Assembly: GCA_002453155.1 (NCBI GenBank)
Contig: DKGG01000019.1
Span: 38,124-102,123, forward strand
Reading direction: 5' to 3'
DNA from: Bdellovibrionaceae bacterium UBA6776
Lineage (GTDB): Bacteria > Bdellovibrionota > Bdellovibrionia > Bdellovibrionales > UBA1609
DNA length: 64,000 bases
Below, piece after piece: positions 35,317 to 43,696 of the stretch (its first letter is position 1; each line of letters opens with the position of its first letter). The position numbers were made by a program, and so were the translations under genes. The notes under the pieces are model-generated. The model worked only from the letters and a program-made list of their open reading frames with translations, searched no databases and was not told the DNA's origin.

Positions 35317-35691
35317 TTGGAAGCACGGGTACAAGTCTTTGGTGATATTTATTCAGTGGAACTGGTCGGTCGAATTGGCTTTGACATGATCGATGGGTTT
35401 CGCAAAGTTTGCCAAGAAAAATTGGTTCAGCACAAGTTGATTTTTGACTTGAGGGCATTGAGTTTTGTAGGGTCCCACGGAATTTCAGACTTTGTATCCA
35501 CTCTTGAGGAGTTGTCAAAATCCGAGCAAACCACCATTAAGTTTTGTGGAGTGAGTTCGGAGTTTAAAAGAATCTTTCAGGCCAGTGAAATTCAAGGCTT
35601 AGAGTTCCACGATTGTGTGGAACGGGCCATTCAATCTTTTCAGTCCATTCCTCAAACTATTATTGAGTCGAGCCCAGCCGAATCCTTCTAA
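35317..35691 (+). CDS. STAS-domain protein (anti-sigma factor antagonist-like)
   Basis: A 124-residue single STAS domain: YSVELVGRIGFDMIDGFRKV and LIFDLRALSFVGSHGISDFV. The motif that is usually DSSG around the phosphorylated Ser is GSHG here, so one Ser remains. Such proteins usually bind an anti-sigma kinase, but none is adjacent. The TTG at 35317 with GAGGAGG 5 nt upstream is the best start. Its last 32 nt overlap the convergent coiled-coil gene. Confidence 0.8.
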   Translation: MEARVQVFGDIYSVELVGRIGFDMIDGFRKVCQEKLVQHKLIFDLRALSFVGSHGISDFVSTLEELSKSEQTTIKFCGVSSEFKRIFQASEIQGLEFHDCVERAIQSFQSIPQTIIESSPAESF

Positions 35692-36775
35692 GCATTTCGG
35701 CTTCCGCTTCCAATTTGTTTTTCAGTTCGGCCACATCCCGACGGGCTTCGTTGAGTTTGGAGCTGATGTCTTGATTGAGTTTTTGAAGAGAGCGGTTCTT
35801 TTCAGAGGCGCGTTCTAACTCTTCTTGCTTTTCTTTCCAAAGAACTTGAAGGGACTCCACTTGATCTGTGAGTCGATGATTTTCTGAGCTGAGTTCATCG
35901 ATGTTCACCGTTTTTTCCGTCAATTGTGATTTCAGAGTTTCACACTGAACCAACAGTTCTTTGGTTTGCTTTCTGTAGGAAGAAAGATCTTCTTTTAAGT
36001 GGTAGCTTTCTTTGGAATAGTTTTCTTTGAGGAGGGACAGCTGGCGCTCCAGTTCAATATTTTTGTTTTCGAACTCCACTTTGCTGGATTTAAAGGAATC
36101 CCTTTCTTTGGCGCGTTTGGAGAGCTCTAAAACCTGATCGTTTAAGACTTGTATTTCCTCTTCGTAATCTCCGATGAGTCGCGACTGAGATTCGGTCATT
36201 TCTCGGTGAATGGTTTGAATGCGAGTGGAAAGTTCTTCCACCTGAACTTTCAAATGCTCGTTCACCTCGGACAGGCGCGAGGATTTTTTCTGAGCGGATC
36301 TAAAGTTTGGAATGTGCTGGCGGATTTTTTCACGGTATTTGAAAAGTCTGCGAAAGGCCCGTTCCACTTTACTGAGGCGCTCAAGAAGCTCTTCGTTTTC
36401 TTCTCTCAAATCGCCAGCCTTGATCAAATCTTGCTCCACGCGCTCTCTGAAAATATTGTTTTTCTCTTGAACGATGAGCATTTGTTCCTTCAGTTGGTCG
36501 CGACTTTGTCTGAGGTTTTCAAGCTCTTCATTTTTTGCATCGATTTCAGATTCCAATTCGCTGGTTCGCAAAGTGAGAGTGCGAACTCGAGCCATAAGGT
36601 CATCATTTTGTTGAATGGCGCTTTGAAGGGCGCGAGATTTTAGAGCAGCAGGAGAATGGCCACGGTCTTGAATGTTGTGTTCCGAGTTTTTAAATCGAAA
36701 ATCAATGGCCTTCGAGTTTTTGAAGCTTTCATTCTCCTCATCCTTGAGGACGATCTTCACTTCGTTCTCCTTCAT
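35660..36775 (-). CDS. Coiled-coil protein of unknown function
   Basis: A 371-residue cytosolic protein that is almost entirely coiled coil from about residue 45 onward, rich in Glu, Lys, Leu, Ser and Arg with heptad spacing (RVRTLTLRTSELESEIDAKN). No catalytic or membrane segment is seen. Start ATG 36775 has GGGAGAG upstream. It overlaps the 3' end of the STAS gene by 32 nt on the opposite strand. A cytoskeletal or scaffold role is possible but unproven. Confidence 0.7.
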   Translation of the reverse strand: MKENEVKIVLKDEENESFKNSKAIDFRFKNSEHNIQDRGHSPAALKSRALQSAIQQNDDLMARVRTLTLRTSELESEIDAKNEELENLRQSRDQLKEQMLIVQEKNNIFRERVEQDLIKAGDLREENEELLERLSKVERAFRRLFKYREKIRQHIPNFRSAQKKSSRLSEVNEHLKVQVEELSTRIQTIHREMTESQSRLIGDYEEEIQVLNDQVLELSKRAKERDSFKSSKVEFENKNIELERQLSLLKENYSKESYHLKEDLSSYRKQTKELLVQCETLKSQLTEKTVNIDELSSENHRLTDQVESLQVLWKEKQEELERASEKNRSLQKLNQDISSKLNEARRDVAELKNKLEAEAEMLRRIRLGSTQ

Positions 36776-36945
36776 ATTTCTCTCCCATCCTGGTTTGAAT
36801 TCTGAAGAGGCCGACCTTGGCCCACAGGACAATTGTCGCAGATTGAGTCAAAAAATGTCAAAAATCTTGAGAAGGGCCTGATCGGACGGGACCTCGGTCT
36901 AGTTTTGCTCCAGATTGTCCTGGACTTTCCGATATAAAGTCTAGG

Positions 36946-37539
36946 ATGAGCGAAGTACCAAATATCGATTACGAAGCATTAGAAGCCGAAAAGAAAGAAG
37001 AGGTTCGTGGAGAGCTGACCCTTCAGCTTCAGGCAAAGACCAAAGAGGCGGGTCGGATTGACAGTCTCAAACGGACTATTCTGAGCTATGTGGCGGGAGA
37101 AAACTACGAGGCCGCCAAAGACAATTTGGAAGGCTACATTGCTTACAAATCGGACTTTCCTCTTTTTCAAGACCGTGCGGAAAGATACAAAAATCACTGT
37201 TTGGATTTGATTCAAGCCATTCAACTCAAGAGAAATTTCCCAGGCATCAGCTCTTTAAGTTTTTCTAAGCAACAAGAGATTCACGAAGCGGTTTTGCATC
37301 ACTTTGAAGAATTGAAAGTGACCTTGGGGACCATTCAGAAAATTGAGAGAGAGTTAAAGCTGGAGGATTTGCGATCGACCACCTGGTTTTTGAATACCTT
37401 CTCGCAGGCCCTGTTCTTGGTAGCTATTGTCGCTTTCACGATGGCCCTTAAAGGAGGTCTTGGACACAGCTTCCTCCTGGTGGTAGATCATTTGACGGAC
37501 CAGGTTTCCGAATTCGTGGTTGGCCTATTTGGTCTTTGA
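36946..37539 (+). CDS. Hypothetical protein with a C-terminal membrane anchor
   Basis: A 197-residue protein. Residues 1-140 are charged and helical (EALEAEKKEEVRGELTLQLQ), and a single strongly hydrophobic segment lies at about 146-168 (FSQALFLVAIVAFTMALKGG), followed by a short amphipathic end. It looks like a tail-anchored cytoplasmic domain. No family recognised. The 3' end overlaps the VKOR gene on the other strand by 15 nt. Confidence 0.65.
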   Translation: MSEVPNIDYEALEAEKKEEVRGELTLQLQAKTKEAGRIDSLKRTILSYVAGENYEAAKDNLEGYIAYKSDFPLFQDRAERYKNHCLDLIQAIQLKRNFPGISSLSFSKQQEIHEAVLHHFEELKVTLGTIQKIERELKLEDLRSTTWFLNTFSQALFLVAIVAFTMALKGGLGHSFLLVVDHLTDQVSEFVVGLFGL

Positions 37540-38721
37540 AGACTTCGAGTAAACGCCCTCAAGAACAGGAATCATTTGTCCCATTTGCAAAATGCGGCCA
37601 TTTGCAAAAATGGTGGGCGTGCCTTGAACTTTGAGGGATAGACCTTGCTGAGCCTGGTATTCGATAGCCTCTTGAGTTTCAACCGCATCAATACAAGCTT
37701 TCAGATCTTCCCGGGAATAGTTCAGGTGTTGGGTGAGTTTGTCCAGATCTGCACGAAGTCCTTCGGGTCCTTCTGATTGGTAAAGCTGATTTTGATACTG
37801 AAAAATAATGTCATGGAAGGCCCAGCCCTGTTTTTGCTTTTCCGCACAGTAAACGGATTTTGCTAAAAAGCAGCTGCGTCCATTGGGGCGATCCACACCC
37901 GGATTGCAGGCACCATCCAATGGGAAAACAAAAAATTCAAATCTCACATCAGGGTGAGCGCTGACAAATGCATGTAAGGTGTGTGACGCATGCTTGCAAT
38001 GTCCACACAAAAAATCTGCAAATTCGGAAATAACCAGAGTGGCGGAATCTTTAGGCGGACCTTTTGTTAAAAGGGGAGGGACGGAGAGACTTTGCTGAGG
38101 TTCTGTCTGCCAGGAGTTGACTCCTCGCTTGACCAGATTTTCCAATTCCGAAGCCCCGTAATGGGAAAGCATCATTCGATGAATCATAAAGCTGGCCACT
38201 GGAATGGCGATGAGAACCCCCAACAGGCCTTTGTTTTCAGAAAAATAAAGAGGAATGTCTTTTGCGAAGTTCGAGAAGAAGGGCTCTTGAAGGGTAAGAT
38301 AAATCAAGAGACTCACAAGTACGGAAAAAACATAAAGGATCATACAAAACAAACAGTAATTGGACATCAGAGTGAGGGCTATGGTTCCCATCACAATGGA
38401 AGCGCCGGTAGAGACCAGTGAAAGAAAAAACGCAAAACGTTTCATGCGCTCGGGGTTTTCGGTCCACTGCAGCCAAGAAAGCAAAAGAGTTCCGAAGGTC
38501 ATCAGGTAGACAATGGCTCCCCAAATAGAAATGGGAATGGAGAGAAAGGTGGAGTAGTTGCTTGCAGAAACTGCATCACAGTCAAAGGTCTGGTTGATGG
38601 AGCAGATGGAGGGTCCTGTCGAAAGGCCTAGGGTCAATGGGTAGTGTTTCAATGTGAGGTAAGTTTGAATGCAAACAGAGACGAGGAGGAGGAAGAGGGC
38701 CACTTTTGTGAATGTTTTCAT
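37525..38721 (-). CDS. VKOR-DsbA fusion (disulfide-forming enzyme pair)
   Basis: A 398-residue membrane protein. The N-terminal part (1-150) is a vitamin K epoxide reductase-like domain: a loop Cys pair in SICSINQTFDCDAVSAS, the conserved Ser/Trp of LSIPISIWGAIVY and the redox CxxC of SNYCLFCMILY. After another helix (about 167-190) comes a periplasmic thioredoxin-fold domain with CGHC (FADFLCGHCKHASHTLHAF) and the cis-Pro loop QGTPTIFANG. Together they would oxidise Cys residues in exported proteins using quinone, replacing DsbA/DsbB. This matches the many Cys-pair-containing secreted proteins in the window. Confidence 0.92.
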   Translation of the reverse strand: MKTFTKVALFLLLVSVCIQTYLTLKHYPLTLGLSTGPSICSINQTFDCDAVSASNYSTFLSIPISIWGAIVYLMTFGTLLLSWLQWTENPERMKRFAFFLSLVSTGASIVMGTIALTLMSNYCLFCMILYVFSVLVSLLIYLTLQEPFFSNFAKDIPLYFSENKGLLGVLIAIPVASFMIHRMMLSHYGASELENLVKRGVNSWQTEPQQSLSVPPLLTKGPPKDSATLVISEFADFLCGHCKHASHTLHAFVSAHPDVRFEFFVFPLDGACNPGVDRPNGRSCFLAKSVYCAEKQKQGWAFHDIIFQYQNQLYQSEGPEGLRADLDKLTQHLNYSREDLKACIDAVETQEAIEYQAQQGLSLKVQGTPTIFANGRILQMGQMIPVLEGVYSKSSKTK

Positions 38722-38774
38722 GGAGGACTCCTGTTAGAATTCAAATAATGAACTCTCATAGTTTTGGCAAATAA

Positions 38775-40319
38775 ATGAAGCAAGGGCAATGGTTAAAAAC
38801 TCGAAAGCACCTGTTAGACACAGTGAAAAACCAGGTGATGGCGCGGTTGGGTGGGGAGCCCCGCTCTTTAAAGAATTATAGCAAAAAATTAGCGCTGGAG
38901 TTTGAAAAGACTTGGCGTCTTTCTGAAGTGTCAGAAATGATGGAGCGGGCGGAAGCTTCGGACCTTTTGTTTTTAGGCGATTTTCATGCCTACTATCAAT
39001 CTCAACGGGCTCATTTACGCATCCTTCGAAGCATGGATCTCACTCAGTCTTTGGTCTTTTTTGAGTGCCTTAAAGAAGACGATGCTCAGGCCATCGATCT
39101 TTTTTGGGCGGATGAGATTTCAGAAAGTGAATTTTTAACTTTGGTTCAATGGGAGTCCTCGTGGGGCTTTGCGTGGGAACACTATCGCGATCTTTTTTTA
39201 CATTTAAAAGAGCGGCAGGTATTGGTAAGGGGGCTTTCGGCCGGAGACTTCTTTGATTTGCGATTGAAAGCTCGGGACCGAAAGATGGCGCAAATCATAG
39301 AAAAAGAATTGCTGGTGCACCCCAGTCGCAAGGTGGTTGTGATTGCCGGGGAAAATCACTTGCACAAAAAACACCTCCCTCTAGAGGTGAGCTTGAGGAG
39401 TTCTTTAAAATTTAAGGCTCCCATGGTGATCTTTCAGGACAATGAGATTTTATATTTTCGAACTCATAAAAAACTCAAGTCCTTCGGGCCAACCGTGTTG
39501 CGAAGGGGAGATTCTTTTTGTTGGAACGCCTCGCCGCCCTGGGTGAAGTGGCAAAGCTATTTGATCCATCTGGAAAAGACTTCGGATCAGGAGTTGGAAG
39601 ACGAAGACTTGGATTATGAAGATCACATCAAAGCCTTTGTGCAGTGGATGGTGCAGGATCTGGATCTTTCGGTCTCTTTTAACAGTTTGGAAGTATACAC
39701 GCCAAAGACGGCAAAGGGTTTGAGAACGGACATCCCTCAGGAAATATTTAAGGAGTTGATCTTTTCGGACCGGAGTTTTCTGTTGAGTCCTCAAGGGAAA
39801 ATTTATCTTTCAAGGCCTTCGGTCAATCATGCCTCAAGTGTGGCAGGCCAGTACATTCATGCGCAAATGAGTCAACGGAAAAAGATTTACTACAATCTGC
39901 CCAAAGATTTAGAGCGCAGGCTGTGGATCGAAACTGTGGGATTCTTTTTTTCCAAATGGATGAACCCCGCTCGAAAAACCGAAAGTTTTGAAGATCTAAA
40001 AATTCGCTTGGATTCCCTCAAAGAGCGAGGAACTTCCACTCAAACCATGAGGTTGGTCTCAGAAATTTTTGTCCTTGGGCAGCGAATGAAAGCCGGTCGG
40101 AAGACCCGATCCCTTCAGGGATTGACCAAAGGGGCCCACCCCTTGGCGCAGTTCGAAGCTTGCCGGTATTTGGGTCGAATCTTCGGAAGAGCACTCTTTG
40201 AGGCCGCACTCAGCCACCGGGTGAGTCGAGAGGAATTGATTTTTTGGCTTTTAATTCCACTCGAGGGAAAAGATTTCTCAAAAACTTTTTGGGAAGGGAT
40301 TGTCCCCCGTCTGATCTGA
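38775..40319 (+). CDS. ChaN-like protein (haem/iron-binding type) with a long C-terminal extension
   Basis: A 514-residue protein. Residues about 60-245 match the ChaN/PF04187 family: LLFLGDFHAYYQSQRAHLRI, LVFFECLKEDD, and VVVIAGENHLHKKHLP, which carries the conserved His pair. ChaN proteins are usually about 290-residue lipoproteins, but this one has no signal peptide and adds some 260 residues (about 255-514) of no recognised family, rich in helical segments. It may be a cytosolic derivative. It precedes argS by 18 nt and may be cotranscribed. Confidence 0.75.
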   Translation: MKQGQWLKTRKHLLDTVKNQVMARLGGEPRSLKNYSKKLALEFEKTWRLSEVSEMMERAEASDLLFLGDFHAYYQSQRAHLRILRSMDLTQSLVFFECLKEDDAQAIDLFWADEISESEFLTLVQWESSWGFAWEHYRDLFLHLKERQVLVRGLSAGDFFDLRLKARDRKMAQIIEKELLVHPSRKVVVIAGENHLHKKHLPLEVSLRSSLKFKAPMVIFQDNEILYFRTHKKLKSFGPTVLRRGDSFCWNASPPWVKWQSYLIHLEKTSDQELEDEDLDYEDHIKAFVQWMVQDLDLSVSFNSLEVYTPKTAKGLRTDIPQEIFKELIFSDRSFLLSPQGKIYLSRPSVNHASSVAGQYIHAQMSQRKKIYYNLPKDLERRLWIETVGFFFSKWMNPARKTESFEDLKIRLDSLKERGTSTQTMRLVSEIFVLGQRMKAGRKTRSLQGLTKGAHPLAQFEACRYLGRIFGRALFEAALSHRVSREELIFWLLIPLEGKDFSKTFWEGIVPRLI

Positions 40320-40337
40320 GTATAGTCTCTGGGCATT

Positions 40338-42044
40338 ATGATCGATCAACTGCGCGCCCAACTGAGTCAGCAAATTGCACCCCTTTTAAACATGGATTCC
40401 AAGGCCATTTTGGCCTCCCTTGAAAGTCCAAAACAAGCCGGACATGGGGAATTGGCCTTTCCGGTCTTTTCATTGGCAAAGACCTTGAAAAAGGCTCCAC
40501 CATTGATTGCAAAAGAATTTGAAGAAAAGCTCAATCAGGCCGGTCTTGAAGGCGTGGAAAAGGTGCAGGCCGTTTCTGGCTTTTTGAATTTTAAATTTTC
40601 TCCGGAAAAAATCCAGGACATGGTTTTTTCGGAATGGAATTCCTCGGAAGGGCGCTTGGGGTTTTCAAAACGGTTTGAAAATCAAGTGATGACCATTGAT
40701 TACTCTTCTCCCAATGTGGCGAAACCCATGACCATTGGACATTTGCGAGCCACAGTGATTGGCCAAGCCATTGTGAATTTGGCGAAAACCCAAGGATACA
40801 CCGTTCAAGGGTTGAATTACTTGGGCGATTGGGGGGTTCAATTTGGAAAGCTGGCCTGGGCTTATAAGAAGTGGGGTTCGGAGTATGACTTTTCAAAAGA
40901 TCCCATCGACAGCCTGTTTAAGCTTTATGTGAGATTTCACAAAGAGGCGGAGGAAAATCCGCAGTTGGATGTGGAAGGCTCCTTGATGTTTAAACGTCTG
41001 GAAGAGGGGGATCCTGAGCTGGAAAGAATCTGGAAAGACTTTATCGCTTTGTCTTTGGAAGGCTACGACAAACTTTGGAGTCGATTGGGAGTCAAGCACA
41101 CTCTGGTTCGCGGAGAATCCTATTACAACGACAAGTTGAAAGATGTTGTCCAAATGCTCAGAGACAAAGGTCTTTTGGAAGAGAGTGAGGGTGCGCAGGT
41201 GGTCCGTTTGGAGGAGGAGGGCATGCCTCCCTGTTTGATCACCAAACAGGACGGAGCTTCTTTGTATGCCACGCGAGACATTGCCAGTGCCATTGATCGC
41301 ATGGAAAATTTGAACACGGATTTGAATCTTTATGTGGTGGGTGCCGAGCAGACCTTGCACTTCCGGCAGGTGTTCAAAGTTCTTGAGAGAGCGGGATATG
41401 ATTGGGCGAAGGACAAGTGTCACCACGTTTCTTTTGGGATGTATCGATTTGGTGAATTTAAAATGTCCACTCGAAAAGGGAATGTGATTTTTTTAGAGGA
41501 CGTTTTAAACAAAGCGGTTGAAATGGTGGCGAAGCAAATTGAGGAGAAAAATCCCAATGTGGATGGCAAATCTGAGATTTCAGAAATTGTTGGCGTGGGA
41601 GCAATCATTTTCAATGATTTGATGAACGACCGTGTGAAGAATGTGGAATTCAATTGGGATAAGGTTTTGGATTTCAACGGGGACAGCGGGCCTTATGTTC
41701 AGTACACAGCGGTTCGCTGCAACAGTTTGATGCAGAAGACGGCAGCCAACCCCAAGGCCCATTCCGGAGTGGTTTTGAATTCTCCCGAGGAAATGGAGAT
41801 CTTTCGCCACTTGCTTTCTTACGGTGACACACTCAAGAAGGCCTTTGATTATTTTAAGCCCCACATTTTGGCAGGCTACCTTTTGGATCTTTGCAAACTG
41901 TTTAACCAGTATTATGCCAAGCAGAGAATTCTCGAAGGGGATGCGGCTCAGGTGGAAACACGGCTGATGCTTGTAAAGTGTTTGCATCAAACCTTAAAAG
42001 AAGGTCTTGGCGTTCTTGGAGTGAAAGTCCCCAAGGCGATGTAG
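40338..42044 (+). CDS. argS: Arginyl-tRNA synthetase
   Basis: A 568-residue class I aminoacyl-tRNA synthetase. The N-terminal Arg-tRNA-synthetase additional domain spans about 1-110. The catalytic domain begins with SSPNVAKPMTIGHLRATVIG (the HIGH region, here GHLR), and MSTRKGNVIFLEDVL stands in for KMSKS, as is usual in ArgRS. The C-terminal DALR anticodon-binding domain spans about 445-568. Length is normal. A weak hairpin CCAGC/GCTGG at 42053-42065 follows the stop. Confidence 0.96.
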   Translation: MIDQLRAQLSQQIAPLLNMDSKAILASLESPKQAGHGELAFPVFSLAKTLKKAPPLIAKEFEEKLNQAGLEGVEKVQAVSGFLNFKFSPEKIQDMVFSEWNSSEGRLGFSKRFENQVMTIDYSSPNVAKPMTIGHLRATVIGQAIVNLAKTQGYTVQGLNYLGDWGVQFGKLAWAYKKWGSEYDFSKDPIDSLFKLYVRFHKEAEENPQLDVEGSLMFKRLEEGDPELERIWKDFIALSLEGYDKLWSRLGVKHTLVRGESYYNDKLKDVVQMLRDKGLLEESEGAQVVRLEEEGMPPCLITKQDGASLYATRDIASAIDRMENLNTDLNLYVVGAEQTLHFRQVFKVLERAGYDWAKDKCHHVSFGMYRFGEFKMSTRKGNVIFLEDVLNKAVEMVAKQIEEKNPNVDGKSEISEIVGVGAIIFNDLMNDRVKNVEFNWDKVLDFNGDSGPYVQYTAVRCNSLMQKTAANPKAHSGVVLNSPEEMEIFRHLLSYGDTLKKAFDYFKPHILAGYLLDLCKLFNQYYAKQRILEGDAAQVETRLMLVKCLHQTLKEGLGVLGVKVPKAM

Positions 42045-42190
42045 TTTTAGTGCCAGCTCGGCTGGGTTTGGCTTTTGGTGCTTTCTTTGGAAAATTTTTT
42101 TATGTTTCATTCTGTATTGTTTTAAATTTCTATCAGTGACGGGGAAGACTTACTCCGCCTTGGGTTTGTCCAGTATTTGCAGCATTTTTT

Positions 42191-42395
42191 TAGATTCAAT
42201 TATCTCCTCCGGCAAACCACCTCCTGTTTCCTTAAGTTTTTTTTCTGTGCATAAGTCCATATTCCCGAATCAAAATTTTATAGAACCGGATACAATCTTC
42301 CCAGGTTCAATTATTTCCTCCAGTAAACACACCCATCCGTGGGTTTTGTTCCTATGCATAAGTTTTTATTCCCAAATTCTAAACTTCATAGAATC
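42191..42395. repeat. Degenerate tandem repeat of about 108 nt
   Basis: Two diverged direct copies: the segment TTCAATTATcTCCTCCgG... ending near 42287 matches 42306-42395 (TTCAATTATtTCCTCCaG, then GCATAAGT, ATTCCC and TAGAA at equal spacing). A third unit begins at 42395 with GGACACACTCTTCC against GGATACAATCTTCC at 42288. The second copy also holds a hairpin ACCCA/TGGGT similar to one in the 29925 element. No intact reading frame runs through the region. Bases 42066-42190 before it show nothing recognisable. Confidence 0.7.
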
Positions 42396-42510
42396 GGACA
42401 CACTCTTCCTTGAGTTCTTCCAGCATTTGCCCTCCGGGCAAAACGCATCCTGCTTGCTGGAGGTCCTTTTCTATGAATTTTAGAATTTGGGAATAAAAAC
42501 TTATGCACAG
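42352..42510. repeat. Compound palindromic element, copy 2 (75-nt core), beside the HNH gene
   Basis: Outer arms 42352-42393 and 42469-42510 are complementary over 42 bp with two mismatches. The core 42394-42468 is 75 nt, exactly as in the copy at 29925-30069, and aligns gap-free. Its stems are ACTC/GAGT, CCAGCA/TGCTGG and TTTGCCC/GGGCAAA around TCC. The first two differ from copy 1 by compensatory changes. The right arm ends 5 nt before the stop of the HNH gene. Confidence 0.92.
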
Positions 42511-42515
42511 TAAAA

Positions 42516-43316
42516 CTAACCTTTGTGGCGGTTGTGGCTGGAACACAGGACCTGCAAATTGCTTCGTCTTTGATCTCCTCCAAGTCTTACTGGATGAATG
42601 TGATCTATCTGCAGGAAGTGATCGGAATCGCATCCAGGATATTGGCATTTGTAGTTTGCTGTCCTTAACACATCATTTCGTAGGCGCTTGGAAATTTGCC
42701 TGGGATTCTTCGATTTTGGTGCGCCAAGCTCTTTGCTTTCATTGGGTTTTGAAGACTTCCTCTGAGCATTTTCATAAAGCTTAAGTTCTTTTTCAATCAA
42801 GTTCATCAATAGGCTTTCCACATTGTGTTTGTGTGACTTTAGGGCCTTCAACTTTTCCAATTTTTCATTCTGCTCATGGGACAACTCCAGTCTCAAGTGC
42901 ACTTTATCGACATATTCAGTCTTTTTGACCTTGAGGGTCGGCGTGGGTTCCAAAAACATGGCTTTCACTTCGCGAGACGATTTATTCTCTATGGACTTTA
43001 AAACTTTTCGTTTTTCTGCCACCGACTTCCGTCGAAGATGCTTAAAAGCTGTGGTCACCGCAGAGAGGGTTAGACTTCCTCGATCGATTTTTTGTTTGAT
43101 CTCGGGAACTTCTTTCGCAAGACGAACACAAGCCTGTCTTTGGTAGGCGGTGGCTTCGGAGTACCCGAGACCTCGAACCAGATAGTCGAAAAGGGAAGAG
43201 TGTCCCATTTTTAGGTAGGCTTTTTGGTCTGCCATTTCTTGAAGTTTGTTTAAAATTTCTGAAGTGATTCGTTTTTCTTTTTGGCGGAGTTCAAGAAGTT
43301 CAAAGTGAATGTTCAT
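42516..43316 (-). CDS. HNH endonuclease family protein
   Basis: A 266-residue protein. The N-terminal 100 residues form a helical domain (SLFDYLVRGLGYSEATAYQR) that may bind DNA; a Lys-rich, partly coiled middle follows. The final 45 residues are an HNH nuclease motif: CQYPGCDSDHFLQIDHIHP and RRSNLQVLCSSHNRHKG, with the metal-binding Cys pairs and the His-Asn-His residues intact. The chain ends right after the motif. ATG 43316 has AGAGGA upstream. Its 3' end is directly bordered by the palindromic element at 42352-42510, suggesting that the two belong together as a mobile or selfish unit. Confidence 0.88.
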   Translation of the reverse strand: MNIHFELLELRQKEKRITSEILNKLQEMADQKAYLKMGHSSLFDYLVRGLGYSEATAYQRQACVRLAKEVPEIKQKIDRGSLTLSAVTTAFKHLRRKSVAEKRKVLKSIENKSSREVKAMFLEPTPTLKVKKTEYVDKVHLRLELSHEQNEKLEKLKALKSHKHNVESLLMNLIEKELKLYENAQRKSSKPNESKELGAPKSKNPRQISKRLRNDVLRTANYKCQYPGCDSDHFLQIDHIHPVRLGGDQRRSNLQVLCSSHNRHKG

Positions 43317-43696
43317 AAATCCTCTTTCTTTGAAAGAAGATTACCATGGGTTTTTATTTTTTAATTTTGGCTCTTAGATTTACTTCTGAAAGATTTTTTT
43401 AGTATACGCACATCGGTTCTTGAAGCTCGGAATTAAAGAGTGCTGTGAGGCCGAGAATTGTTTTAGTGGTCATGCCAAAAGTGTTTTCAATATAAAGGTT
43501 CACTTGAACGAAATCGAAAAAAACCACGTCAATTTTATCTCTAAAAAATAAAAATCCTGCCGCAACGTTTAGTAGATAACTAGAACTTGATGTGTTAAGC
43601 ACTGCAAACTTCAAATACTGACCCTATCAGCACTGCTGCAATGTTCAAGAGGCGCCCGGAGCTTGCATGTCAGATTATTAACTAGAAAAACTTAAG
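43317..43696. other. AT-rich gap between the HNH gene and the radical SAM remnant
   Basis: This 380-nt stretch has no convincing gene. A minus-strand frame at 43399-43614 (71 residues from a TTG, without a good ribosome-binding site) could be a small protein or a decayed fragment, but nothing identifies it. CTTTC/GAAAG at 43323-43337 could form a small hairpin. The base composition is more AT-rich than the surrounding genes, consistent with an insertion region. Confidence 0.4.

Noticed and set aside
42379..42648. Minus-strand frame of 89 residues crossing the palindrome and the HNH 3' end
   Set aside because: It runs out of frame through the HNH motif and through both palindrome arms, so it is a shadow of the repeat.
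43399..43614. Possible 71-residue protein on the minus strand
   Set aside because: TTG start without a good ribosome-binding site, no recognised family and an AT-rich setting; not supported well enough to list as a gene.
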